Below, piece after piece: positions 45,894 through 55,321 of a stretch of 64,000 nucleotides of DNA (positions are counted from its first letter, which is position 1; every line of letters starts with the position of its first letter). The notes below the pieces were generated by a model. The model searched no databases. It worked only from the letters and a program-made list of their open reading frames with translations, and was not told where the DNA came from. Made by a program: the position numbers and the translations under genes. Source of the stretch: Chelydra serpentina (Eukaryota; Chordata; Testudines; Chelydridae); contig JBAIAC010000003.1 in NCBI GenBank assembly GCA_037349315.1, positions 13,392,501 to 13,456,500 on the forward strand, in the 5' to 3' direction.

Positions 45894-46199
45894 CTTTCAA
45901 AGTCACATTGTAGTTTTAAGGACACACTATTTGTGGCCAAACATATCTGACAGATCTTTCCTTATCACAAGGTCCTGGTCATTCACTGAGGTCAGAATTG
46001 TCAGGTTATTTAACACTTAACTCTGGAAGCCATGTCCTCATGAAACTTGCATTGAATCCAAGAAACTGCCTTCTTTCCTCTTTGGCTACATGAAAGATTG
46101 CAACCTTTCTTTTCAGGAGCAGACCTCCCCATTATTATCCCTAACTTTTTAACCTCAAGGCTAGAGAACTGGATTGCACGCTGTAGAGGTTTGTTGTTG

Positions 46200-46390
46200 A
46201 CGAACATTCCGAAGCTTTGACTGCTCCAAAATATGACTGCCTACCTAGTGAGCAGGGCAGATGAGGGAAAACGTTTCGTATTGCACCTCTGCTCAAACAT
46301 ATCCACTGCCTGCCAATTTTCTTCAGAGTGAAATTCAAGGTGCTAATTATTCACCTGTCTCTCTAGGTTATAACCCTTAACCTTTGACCT
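46200..46390 (+). mobile_element. L2-like LINE ORF2 C-terminal fragment
   Basis: Positions 46300-46350 translate as 'HCLPIFFRVKFKVLIIH'. This is close to the conserved LPV-x-F-R-I-x-F-K motif near the end of L2/CR1-group ORF2 proteins. Short and degraded. Confidence 0.5.
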
Positions 46391-46409
46391 GGTATTCCTT
46401 CTATGTGGT

Positions 46410-46830
46410 CATGAAGTATAAGGCCAGAAGGGAACACAAGATCCTCTAGTCTGACCTCCTGGACATCACAGGCCACTAAACTCCACCCAGATACTTCCGC
46501 ACCAAGTCCAACAACCAGAATTAGACCAAAGTATCACAGCCCTCAGGTGACTAAACTATTGTGTGCCACAAGCAGAGAACAAGAGGGACTGAGGTGCATC
46601 TGTGCCCTATGGAGAGTTGAAGGGCAGGGAATTAACTGAGATATACTCAAATGATCCCATCAGGAGAGCCATGCCTCACACTGCAGAGGAAGGTGAAAAC
46701 CTCCCACGGTCACTACCAATCTGACCGGAAGGAAAATTTCTGCCCAACCTCATATATATTGAGCAGCTAGTTGCTGAGCATGTGAGCAAGACCCACCAGC
46801 CAAGTGACTTTCAAGGATATTGAGTCAATG
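46410..46830 (-). mobile_element. CR1-type 3' UTR fragment
   Basis: 'ggccagaagggaacacaaga', 'cctctagtctgacctcctgg' and 'gagcaagacccaccagccaa' are 3' UTR words of the same CR1 subfamily as 35290. Minus strand, non-coding. Confidence 0.65.
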
Positions 46831-47392
46831 TGATGGGCGAACACTTTAATAATAATTGGGCACTCACTAGCCTTCGCTTTCTGTTTGGATGGCTCAGTCT
46901 ATCAGTTGCATTTGATTTTTTGGTGTTTTTTTTTAATGCTGATACATTTTAATGTGTATATTGTAAAACAGCATGTAGCCCATGGTGAAAAATGTTTTAG
47001 AAATGCATTCTGCTGATATTATTTTAGATGCAGTGGATTTTTTTAAAGCAATATACCACATACGCCATAGAACCTTCTTACCCTGAATAAAACTAATATA
47101 AATGGATACAGTATTTAATCTGACATTATTTAATGTCTTTTTTTTAAGTAGCATTTCAATCAGAGGCTTCAAAGGTCATATTTAATGTCACCTCACCTCT
47201 CTCCCACAAGGACTCATTTTTTTGCTCTGGGCTTGGCAATGTTAAAGAAATATCCAAGGTTCTGGTCTTTATCTTCAATAAGGTCCTTATTTAAACATTA
47301 TATACAAAAATATTAAGATATCCAATTTATAGTTGATAATCCTGGCATGTAAGTGCTCCATTCAGGGCTCCTTTCACTGAAAAGGCTCCCAG
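46831..47392. other. unassigned AT-rich DNA
   Basis: Nothing recognised. Confidence 0.4.
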
Positions 47393-47690
47393 GATATGTC
47401 TACACTGCACTGCAAAGCCAGGTCTGTGGGACCCAGGCTTGTGGAATTGGTATTTCCAAGCCCCTATTTCAGCGTCCACATAGCATGGTAAACTTGGGTT
47501 TACAATTGCTGGCCCTGGGTCTCCGAGCTGTGCTAATGCGTCTACATTGCACTACGCAGGCCTTCTGACTCGGGTCTGCGGCTTGAGCTGCATCCACGCT
47601 GCAAAGGTACAGGGCTACGGCCCCAGGTCCCGAGTGCTTGCTCACCCACATCAGACTGATTTGTGTGTGGACAGAAGGGGGGCTTGGGCT
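47393..47690. mobile_element. probable MITE
   Basis: The left end 'ggatatgtctacactgca' matches the MITE terminus seen at 3497. Internally, 'gtctacattgcac' and 'gcatccacgctgcaaagg' repeat the theme. The right end ('gtgtggacagaagggg') is only a partial inverse. Edges uncertain. Confidence 0.45.
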
Positions 47691-48168
47691 CAAACCTGAG
47701 TCCGAGTGCAGGTTTCATGTTCAGTGAGCCGTACCCCTATTGGCCTCAAGGGGTGTTGGATCAGGCCCAACACAAGTAGCGCCCATGAACAATGTGTCAG
47801 GTCATACTCACATGGTGTTACTGTAGCAGAGAATCACAGAAGCTGGGGAGCCTGGGATTTTGAAATGATGCTCAGGAAGTCAGGCATCCAATTCCCATTG
47901 ACTTTCAGTTAAAGCTGATGCCTAACTCTCTTCTGGCCATGTTAAAATCCTAGCTGTAAATGATATCTCTGCCTATTTATTCCATTCTCCAGGGACCATT
48001 GCAAAGTTGGTTTCAGTCTTATGACTTCAGCTTTAAACATCTGCAGTGACGAAGCTACCACTAATTTTCTTCTAAGATTACTCCATGGGTGATAGAGTTA
48101 ATTCAAGGGGACTAACATTCTGATCTGGTTCAGATGAGGATCTAGTCATCATCTCAATGTACCAACCC
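47691..48168. other. unassigned DNA
   Basis: 47870-47935 is a degraded palindrome-family fragment ('ccaattcccattgactttca'). Otherwise nothing. Confidence 0.35.
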
Positions 48169-48349
48169 TAGAATCATAGAATATTAGGGTTGGAAGGGAC
48201 CTTAGGAGGTCATCAAGTCCAACCCCCTGCTCAAAGCAGGACCAAGCCCCAATTTTTGCCCTAGATCCCTAAATGGCCCCCTCAAGGATTGAACTCACAA
48301 CCCTGGGTTTAGCAGGCCAATGCTCAAACCACTGAGCTATCCCTCCCCA
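48169..48349 (-). repeat. tortoise-type tRNA SINE with CR1-like tail, copy 2
   Basis: Complete. On the minus strand the A-box region 'gatagctcagtggtttgagc' and B-box region 'tgtgagttcaatccttgag' form a tRNA-like head. A body with 'ctagggcaaaaattggggct' and a tail ending 'tattctatgattcta', shared with CR1, follow. Non-autonomous; it would have relied on CR1 machinery. Confidence 0.95.
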
Positions 48350-49079
48350 CTCTTTGGTTAGTCAGAATAACCTTTCTCACAATAGTTTGATCATTCCCCT
48401 TCTGCTTCTAGCTGTAAGCGGAAAGTTCATAGATACATGAAAATCAATACAGAAAAGTGAATGAAAGTGCAGGAGTACAAGAGGGCAAGGGTAACGCTGC
48501 TCCTCAAGAGCAGCAAGGGAGACTGGAAAAAAGAGTTATCTAAACACAACAATTGTGGCGAATAAATCAGAAAAGAAGAGACAACGCAGGGCACAGCTTC
48601 AGAGGAGTCAAAGTCTAACTGAATTATTAACAATTAGACAAATCCTCCAATGTAACTGTTATGTCCTTACCCCCTAGAGCTGCAGAGATTTTACTGGTGG
48701 CAGGATACTGAAGGCACAAAAAAGCGAGTCGGAAATGCAACAGATTGATTGATTGGTATCAGGAGTGCACAAAGACTACTGACCAATCACAAGGCAGGAC
48801 TCTCCCCTCTACTTTATAATCCCCTGGTTTTTGCAGCAAGTGCATCATAAAAATATGTTGGGGCAGCTTATGACACCCTTACTCATGCTCAGTGAAAATG
48901 GGGACCCTCCAAGGTGTCTCCTAATGAACATGCAAAGAATGAGGCACCCCAAATCATTCGTCATTTTTGAAAATCTTGGTCTAAGATGATGCAATTCTGT
49001 TTGTCCCTATACAAACAGAGAGGCAAGATCCTCACTCTTCCATTGCACCACTGAGTAGGGGCCGGCCAGAGTCTGACAC
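48350..49079. other. unassigned DNA
   Basis: No repeat recognised. It may include the far 5' edge of the CR1 that follows. Confidence 0.35.
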
Positions 49080-49595
49080 AGCAGAGAGTAGGACAACACC
49101 ATAATCAAAAGGACAAGGCGGTATGGCTGTTGTGCAGGTTGCTTTGGGGACATGGGCTTTATAAAGCAGTGAGCAAGCGACCAGGGGCTGCAAACAGGGG
49201 AGTTTGAGAGGGACTTTGGAAGGGGAGCGCGAAGGGGGCAAGCTATCCTTGCCATTCCTAATTCTTTTTACCCAAACTAAAGGGAGAGGCAGAGCAACCA
49301 GGTGGCTGCAGACGGGGGAGTGAGTATCTGTTGAGGGGACAGTTTGGCACTTTGACCGTGTGCTTGAGTGTTTGATTTCCTGTTTGAATAGTGTGATTTG
49401 GGAGTGCTTCATTGCAGGATCTTCTAAAAAGACTGTCAGTCAGCTGCGCACCAGTGGAGCAGCGCATAGCAGAGAAGCAAACAGGTGGAGTTAGCCTGGG
49501 AGTTCGCCTGGAGAGAGCCTACTGAGGCATCCCCCTTGCAGGTTTCCCTGAGTAGCTTCTGCCACAAGTGAGGAAACTCTTCGAAGGAAGGAACT

Positions 49596-50609
49596 ATGGA
49601 TGCTGAGCAATCCGCTGTCGTGACCTGCACAGGATGTGCCATGTTTGTCTTTCTTCCACAGGATAGAAGCGACTTTGTCTGTACAAAGTGCAAGCTGATC
49701 TCCATATTGGAGGAGAAGATTCAAGGTCTGGAGAAACGAGTATCAACCCTGCGTTCCATAAAAGAAAATGAGGAGTTCCTGGATAGACGTCAGGATAGGC
49801 TTCAGCAGGCACAGTGTTGTGAGGATTCAGAGCATGCTGCGCAGCGGGGACAGAAGACCAGCGAGGATAATTGGCGGCATGTGATCTCCAGAAGAGGAAA
49901 GAGTATGAGACAAGTCCATGTACAAGAAACGCATATTCAGATGAGCAACCGTTTTCATGTTCTCTCCACAGGCACTAGTGCAGAGAGTGGAGTGAATGAT
50001 GCATCTGAGGGAACAGAGCAGAAGGAGACTCCACTGATTGGAAGGCATGAGATGCACAGTCCTAGGGATGGGGGTTCCACGACCACCACTCCCAAGAGGA
50101 GGAGGAGGGTGGTGGTGGTCGGGGACTCTCTCCTCAGGGGAACTGAGTCATCTATCTGCCGCCCTGACCGGGAAAACCGAGAGGTGTGCTGCTTGCCAGG
50201 GGCTAGGATTCGTGATGTGACGGAGAGACTGCCGAGACTCATCAAGCCCTCAGATCGCTACCCCTTCCTGCTTCTCCACGTGGGCACCAATGATACTGCC
50301 AAGAATGACCTTGAGCGTATTACTGCAGACTACGTGGCTCTGGGAAGAAGGATAAAGGCGTTTGAGGCGCAAGTGGTGTTCTCGTCCATTCTCCCTGTGG
50401 CAGGAAAAGGCCGGGGTAGAGACCGTCGAATCGTGGAAGTCAACGAATGGCTACGCAGATGGTGTCGGAGAGAAGGGTTTGGATTCTTTGACCATGGGAT
50501 GGTGTTCCAAGAAGGAGTGCTAGGCAGAGACGGGCTCCACCTGACGAAGAGAGGGAAGAGCATCTTTGGAAGCAGGCTGGCCAACCTAGTGAGGAGGGCT
50601 TTAAACTAG
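49596..50609 (+). CDS. CR1 ORF1 protein, intact (zinc finger, coiled coil, SGNH esterase)
   Basis: The frame is open for 337 codons from ATG at 49596 to TAG. Residues 11-14 (CTGC) and 29-32 (CTKC) form a CXXC...CXXC zinc-finger-like unit. Residues 34-72 are heptad-like and charged, a likely coiled coil. Basic residues (167-171) precede an SGNH/GDSL hydrolase: block I GDS at 176-178, Gly202 in LPGA, GTND at 230-233 and D312-x-x-H315. All four catalytic or oxyanion residues are present. In CR1/L2-group LINEs, ORF1 binds element RNA and the esterase domain may act on lipid esters. The gene uses its own CR1 leader. The ORF2 it normally accompanies is deleted, so it could act only in trans. No frame damage is visible, unlike every other coding relic here. 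Confidence 0.9.
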   Translation: MDAEQSAVVTCTGCAMFVFLPQDRSDFVCTKCKLISILEEKIQGLEKRVSTLRSIKENEEFLDRRQDRLQQAQCCEDSEHAAQRGQKTSEDNWRHVISRRGKSMRQVHVQETHIQMSNRFHVLSTGTSAESGVNDASEGTEQKETPLIGRHEMHSPRDGGSTTTTPKRRRRVVVVGDSLLRGTESSICRPDRENREVCCLPGARIRDVTERLPRLIKPSDRYPFLLLHVGTNDTAKNDLERITADYVALGRRIKAFEAQVVFSSILPVAGKGRGRDRRIVEVNEWLRRWCRREGFGFFDHGMVFQEGVLGRDGLHLTKRGKSIFGSRLANLVRRALN

Positions 50610-50723
50610 GTTCACCGGGGGAAGGAGACCAAAGCCCCGAGGTAAGTGGGGAAGTGGGATACCGGGAGGAAGCACAAGTAGGTGAGTGCAAGAGGGGAGG
50701 GCTCCTGCTCATACTGGGACAGC

Positions 50724-50853
50724 AGGACAATCGGTGAGTTATCTTAAATGCCTATACACAAATGCAAGAAGCCTGGGGAACAAGCAGGGAGAACTGGAAG
50801 TCCTGGCACAGTCAAGGAATTATGATGTAATTGGAATAACAGAGACTTGGTGG
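50724..50853 (+). pseudogene. CR1 ORF2, first ~43 codons only
   Basis: Encodes 'LKCLYTNARSLGNKQGELEV' and then 'DVIGITETWW', the start of the APE-type endonuclease with the ETWW motif. The frame then runs into 3'-UTR sequence ('TGYWARWTFGLNQYG' is translated UTR). About 900 codons are missing. Confidence 0.85.
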
Positions 50854-52252
50854 ACAGGATACTGGGCTAGATGGACCTTTGGTCTGAACCAGTATGGCCA
50901 TTCTAATGTTCTTATGTTCTTAACCCTAATTCTAGCATTTTCCAACTTTTGATTGCTTGATTTCACAACCTTAACATGGTCTTGGCCTTCACAACATCCT
51001 CTGGCATCCTCTGGCAAAGAGCTCCACAGGTTGCCTGTGATTTGTGTGAAAAAATACTTCCTCTTGTTTGTTTTAAACCTGCTGCCTATTCATTTCATTT
51101 GGTAACTCCTAGTTCTTGTGTTATGAGAAGTAGTAAACAACACTTCCTTATCTACTTTCTCTACATTAGTCATGATTTTATAGACTTTAATCATATCTCC
51201 CCTTAGCAGTCTCCTTTCCAAGCTGAAAAGTCCCAGTCTTATTAATCTCTCCTCATACAGAAACCGTTCCATACCCCTAATCATTTTTGTTGCCCTTTTC
51301 TGAACCTTTTTCAAATTCCAATATATCTTTTTTGAGATGGGGCAACCACATCTGCATGCAATATTCAAGGTGTGGGTGTACCACGGATTTATATAGAGGC
51401 AATATGATATTTTCTGTCTTATTATCTGTCCCTTTATTAATCATTCCCAACATTGTTAGCTTTTTTGATTGCCACTGCACATTGAGTAGATGTTTTCCGA
51501 GAACTATCCACAATGACACCAAGATCTCTTTCTTGAGTGGTAACAGCTAATTTAGACCCCATCATTTTATATGTAGTCAGGATTATGTTTTCCAAAGTGC
51601 ATTACTTTGCATTTATCAACATTGAATTTCATCTGCCATTTTGTTGCCCAATCACAAAGTTTTATGAGATCCCTTTGAAGCTCTTCGCAGTCTGCTTAGG
51701 ACTTAACTTTCTTGAGTAGTTTTGTATCATCCACAAATTTTGCCACCTCACTGTGTACCCCCTTTTCCAGATCATTTATGAATATGTTGAATAAGATTGG
51801 TCCCAGTAGAGGCCCCTGGGAGACACCACTATTTACCTCTCTCCATCTGAAAACTGACCATTTATTCCTGCCCTTTGTTTCCAATCTTTAACCAGTTACC
51901 AATCTATGAGAGGACCTTCCCTGTTATCCCATGACAGCTTGTTTGCTTAAGAGCCGTTGGTGAGGGACTTTGTCAAAGGCTTTCTGAAAATTGAAGTACA
52001 CTATACCCACTGGATCCCCCATGTCCACATACTTGCTGACTCCCTCAAAGAATTCTAGTAGAATGGTAAGGCATGATTTCCCTTTACAAAGACCATGTTG
52101 ACTCTTCCCCAACAAATTATGTTTATCTATGTGTCTGACAATTTTGTTCTTTACTATAGTTTCAACCAGTTTGCCCAGTACTAAAGTCAGGCTTATCGGC
52201 CTGTAATTTCCAGGATCGTCTTTGGAGCCTGTGATGGTCCATGCCCCTAGGG

Positions 52253-52690
52253 TCAGGGTAGCGCGGCCTACCAGTCACAGTTTCTGATGCTACCCCTCGG
52301 TGCAGGGTAGCGCAGCTTAGCGGCCGGAGTCTATAACACCCCCCTTGGTGCAGGGAAGCGTGGCCTAGTGGCCAGAGTCTCTATCACCACCCTTTGGCAC
52401 AGGGCAGCGCGGCCTAGCAGCCGGAATCTATAATGCCCCCCTTGGGTGCAGGGAAGCATGGCCTAGTGGCCGGAGTCTCTATCACCACCCTTTGGCACAG
52501 GGCAGCGCGGCCTAGCGGCCGGAGTCTATAACGCCCCCCTTGGGTGCAGGGAAGCGTGGCCTAGTGGCCCGAGTCTCTAGCACCACCCTTTGGTGCAGGG
52601 CAGTGCGGCCTAGCGGCCGGAGTCTATAACACCACCCTTCGGTGCAGGGCAGCGCAGCCTAGCGGCTGGAGCAGTAGCGCGGCAACTCGC
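52253..52690. repeat. 49-bp minisatellite, nine units
   Basis: Units of 48-49 bp each carry 'cagggnagcgnggcctag' followed by 'cggagtct'. Successive starts fall near 52253, 52302, 52350, 52399, 52448, 52497, 52546, 52594 and 52643. Alternate units differ ('gtctataac' against 'gtctctatcaccacc'), giving a 98-bp higher-order period through the middle units. Confidence 0.9.
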
Positions 52691-53001
52691 CACTGACTCA
52701 GCGGGGAGGGTCCGGCCAAAAGACGCTGAGTTCCTCCAGGGTGGGAGGTACCATTCCACCGCCCTCCCTGGGTCACTCCCTACCAGAGTCCGTGTTGGGG
52801 TATCCCATGAGGTGTCGGGTCCTCCATGGTCAGCAGGGCCGGTGGTCATTGCGGGCTCCTCCCCTCGTGGGGATCCAGGCGGGCCGTGAAAGGCTTCAGT
52901 CCCTGCTGCAGTCCGTAGCTGTGAGTGGCCCTCTGCTGGAGCTCCCCAGGCAGGTCCTTCCCCTGCAATCTCTGCCCCCCGAATGAGCTGGGCTCCCTCC
53001 C

Positions 53002-53007
53002 TTTATA
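53002..53007 (-). promoter_or_regulatory. TATA box of solo LTR D
   Basis: GTGTATAAAG on the minus strand, about 115 bp inside the LTR's promoter-side edge. Confidence 0.5.
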
Positions 53008-53287
53008 CACCTAGAACATTTGGAGCATGCCCAGTCTTGCCAGGGGGGCGGAACTTCTGCTGTCAATCCCATGGGTTCAACCCTGTCTGGGCTAGTGCGG
53101 GGTAAGCGGACCCCGTCACAGAGCCCTTTTGTAAAAATTGGCGTCACATTAGCTATCCTCCAGTCATCTGGTACAGAAGCTGATTTAAATGATAGGTTAC
53201 AGACTACAGCTAGTAGTTCTGCAATTTCACATTTGAGTTCCTTCAGAACTCTTGGGTGAATACCACCTAGTCCTGGTGACTTATTAC

Positions 53288-53699
53288 TAAGGCTAAGATT
53301 TTGTCATGGTTATTTTTAGTAAAAGTCACAGACAGGTCACAGGCAATAAACAAAAATTGACAGAAGCCGTGACCTGTCTGTGACTTTTGCTGCCATGGTT
53401 GCGTGGTTTCCCCTCCCACCATGGTGGCTGGGAGCTGCTGGGAGTTGCAGGGTTCTCCCTCCCCCTCCCCCCCACCACCCAAAGTTGTCCCCAGTCTCTG
53501 GAACCCTGAGGAGGGCCCCCTGAGGAGATTGTCACTGGAAACTGTAGGGGAACCCCGAGGAGGTTGTTGCCTGTTGCTGGAACCCTGCCGGGGCCCCGCC
53601 GGCTCCAGTCGCACAGCCACAGGGGCTGAAGCAGAAAATGTCAGGAAGGTCTCTGGAAGTCATGGCTTCCCTGACCTCCGTGACATAAACATAGCCTTA
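53288..53699. mobile_element. hAT-type MITE inside the CR1
   Basis: 412 bp with terminal inverted repeats TAAGGCTAAGATTTTGTCAT and, in reverse, TAAGGCTATGTTTATGTCAC. An 8-bp duplication CTTATTAC (53280-53287 and 53700-53707) flanks it; 8 bp is the hAT signature. A subterminal inverted pair 'aaaagtcacagacaggtcac' / 'gtgacctgtctgtgactttt' is present. No transposase. Confidence 0.9.
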
Positions 53700-54455
53700 C
53701 TTATTACTGTTTAGTTTATCAATTTGTTCCAAAAGCTCCTCTAATGACACCTCAGTCTGGGACAGTTCCTCAGATCTGTCAACTAAAAAGAACAGCTCAG
53801 GTTTGGGAATCTCCCTGACCACCGATGCAAAGAATTCATTTAGTTTCTCCTCAATTGCCTTAAGTGCTCCTTTAGCATCTCGATCGTCCAGTGGCCTCGC
53901 TGGTTGTTTAGCAGGCTTTCTGCTTCTGATGTACTTAAAAAAAATTACTATTACTTTTTCAATCTTTGGCTAGCTGTTCTTCAGATTCTTTTTTGGCCTT
54001 CCTAATTATATTTTTATACTTCACTTGCCAGAGGGAATGCTCATTTTTATTTTCCTCACTAGGATTTAACTTCTGCTTTTTAAAGGATGCCTTTTTGCCC
54101 CTCACTTCTTCTTTTACTTTGTTGTTTAGCCACGGTGGCACTTTTTTGGTTCTCTTATATGTTTTTTAATTTGGAGAACACATTTAAGTTGAGCCTCTAT
54201 TATGGTGTCTTTAAAAAGTTTCCATGCAACTTCCAGGGATTTCAATATTGGCACTGTACCCTTTTAATTTCTGTTTAACCAACTTCCTCATTTTTGTGTA
54301 GTTCCCCTTTCTGAAATTAAATGCTACAATATTGGGCCACTGTGGTGTTTTCCGTGACACAGGGATGTTAAATTTTATTATATTATGATCACTATTACCA
54401 AGCGGTCCAGTTATATTCACCTCTTGGACAGAATCAAGAATTGCCTCACCTCTTG

Positions 54456-55142
54456 TATCAGAGGGGTAGCCGTGTTTGTCTGGATCTGTAAAAGTGGCAA
54501 AGAGTCCTGTGGCACCTTATAGATGAACTGACGTATTGGAGCATAAGCTTTCGTGGGTGAATACCCACTTCTTCAGATGCATGTAGTGGAAATTTCCAGA
54601 GGCAGGTATAAATATACAAGCAAGAATCAGGCTAGGGATAATGAGGTTAGTTCAATCAGGGAGGATGAGGCCCTCTTCTTGCAGTTGACATGTGAACATC
54701 GAGGGACGAGAAACTGCTTTTGTAGTTGACTAGCCATTCACAGTCTTTGTTTAATCCTGAGCTGATGGTGTCAAATTTGCAAATGAACTGAAGCTCAGCA
54801 GTTTTTCTTTGAAGTCTGGTCCTGAAGGTTTTTTGCTGCAGGATGGCTACCTTCAAATCTGCTATTGTGTGTCCAGGGAGATTGAAGTGTTCTCCCACAG
54901 GTTTTTGTCTATTGCCATTCCTAATATCTGAGTTGTGTCCTTTTATCCTTTTGTGTAAGGACTGTCCAGTTTGGCTGACGTACATAGCAGAGGGGCATTG
55001 CTGGCACATGATGGCATATATTACGTTGGTGGAAGTGCAGATGAATGAACCAGTGATGGTGTGGCTGATCTGGTTAGGTCCTCTGATGGTGTCGCTGGTG
55101 TAGATATGGGGGCAGAGTTGGCATTGAGGTTTGTTGCATGGA
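54456..55142 (-). mobile_element. 5'-truncated Penelope-like element inside the CR1
   Basis: 687 bp. It is flanked by a 10-bp near-identical duplication, TCACCTCTTG (54446-54455) and TCACCTCCTG (55143-55152), and both flanks are CR1. On the minus strand it starts in the linker before the GIY-YIG endonuclease, covers that domain, and ends with the terminal sequence 'ggtgccacaggactctttgc' to 'ccctctgata'. RT is missing through 5' truncation. Penelope-like elements are retroelements whose RT is coupled to a GIY-YIG nuclease. Confidence 0.9.
54539..54580 (-). ncRNA. hammerhead-like motif in the Penelope tail
   Basis: On the minus strand: CTGAAGA (54570-54576), a GTGGGT/ACCCAC hairpin with 4-nt loop, GAAA (54549-54552), then AGC/GCT around TTAT. 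The order matches a hammerhead core. Penelope-like elements of many animals are known to carry such motifs. However, an extra A precedes helix II and no good helix I is visible, so activity is doubtful. Confidence 0.3.
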
Positions 55143-55321
55143 TCACCTCCTGTGGGTTCCAGGACTAATTTCTCCAAGAAGCAGTCATTTAAGGTGTCAA
55201 GAAACGTTATCTCTGCTTCCCGTCCTGAGGGGACATGTACCCTGTCAATATGGGGATAGTTGAAATCCCCCATTATAACTGAGTTATTTATTTGTATAGC
55301 CTCTCTATTCTCCCTGAGCAT
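54656..55321 (-). pseudogene. chance fusion frame: CR1 APE fragment + Penelope GIY-YIG domain
   Basis: One open frame of 221 codons. Residues 1-60 are CR1 endonuclease (GDFN at 18-21), ending at the insertion point. From residue 61 the frame is Penelope: CNKPQCQLC (62-70, zinc-binding type), then a GIY-YIG nuclease with VIY at 100-102, YVS at 114-116 in place of YVG, Arg125, His129 and Glu144. The C-terminal part keeps the lineage's usual length. The joint lies in the duplicated target and preserves frame. The Gly-to-Ser change and the partial APE domain make both nuclease activities unlikely. There is no sign of a dedicated promoter. Most likely coincidence. Confidence 0.75.

Larger units (their letters stand above)
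49080..50921 (+). mobile_element. CR1 LINE, internally deleted, ORF1 intact
   Basis: A GC-richer 5' leader (about 49080-49595, with 'gggctttataaagcagtgag') is followed by an intact ORF1 and the first ~43 codons of ORF2. At about 50851 the sequence jumps to a canonical CR1 3' end ('ggatactgggctagatggac') and the ATTCTTATG-like terminal repeat at 50902-50921. RT and most of the endonuclease are absent. The 5' edge is approximate; no target duplication was found. Confidence 0.85.
52230..53120 (-). mobile_element. solo LTR D inside the CR1
   Basis: 891 bp running TGTGATGG to CCGTCACA, bracketed by the 5-bp duplication GAGCC (52225-52229 and 53121-53125). CR1 sequence resumes on both sides. TATAAA on the minus strand at 53002-53007 suggests minus-strand transcription. 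No internal coding region remains. Nine tandem units lie near its left end. Confidence 0.9.

Noticed and set aside
48265..48349. tRNA gene
   Set aside because: It is the tRNA-derived head of a SINE: diverged stems, fused to a CR1-like tail, and present in three copies.
49827..50245. Minus-strand frames opposite CR1 ORF1
   Set aside because: Shadows of the 337-codon ORF1; they have no domain of their own.
52253..52690. CRISPR-like array
   Set aside because: Units are directly tandem with no unique spacers, in a vertebrate LTR; it is a minisatellite.
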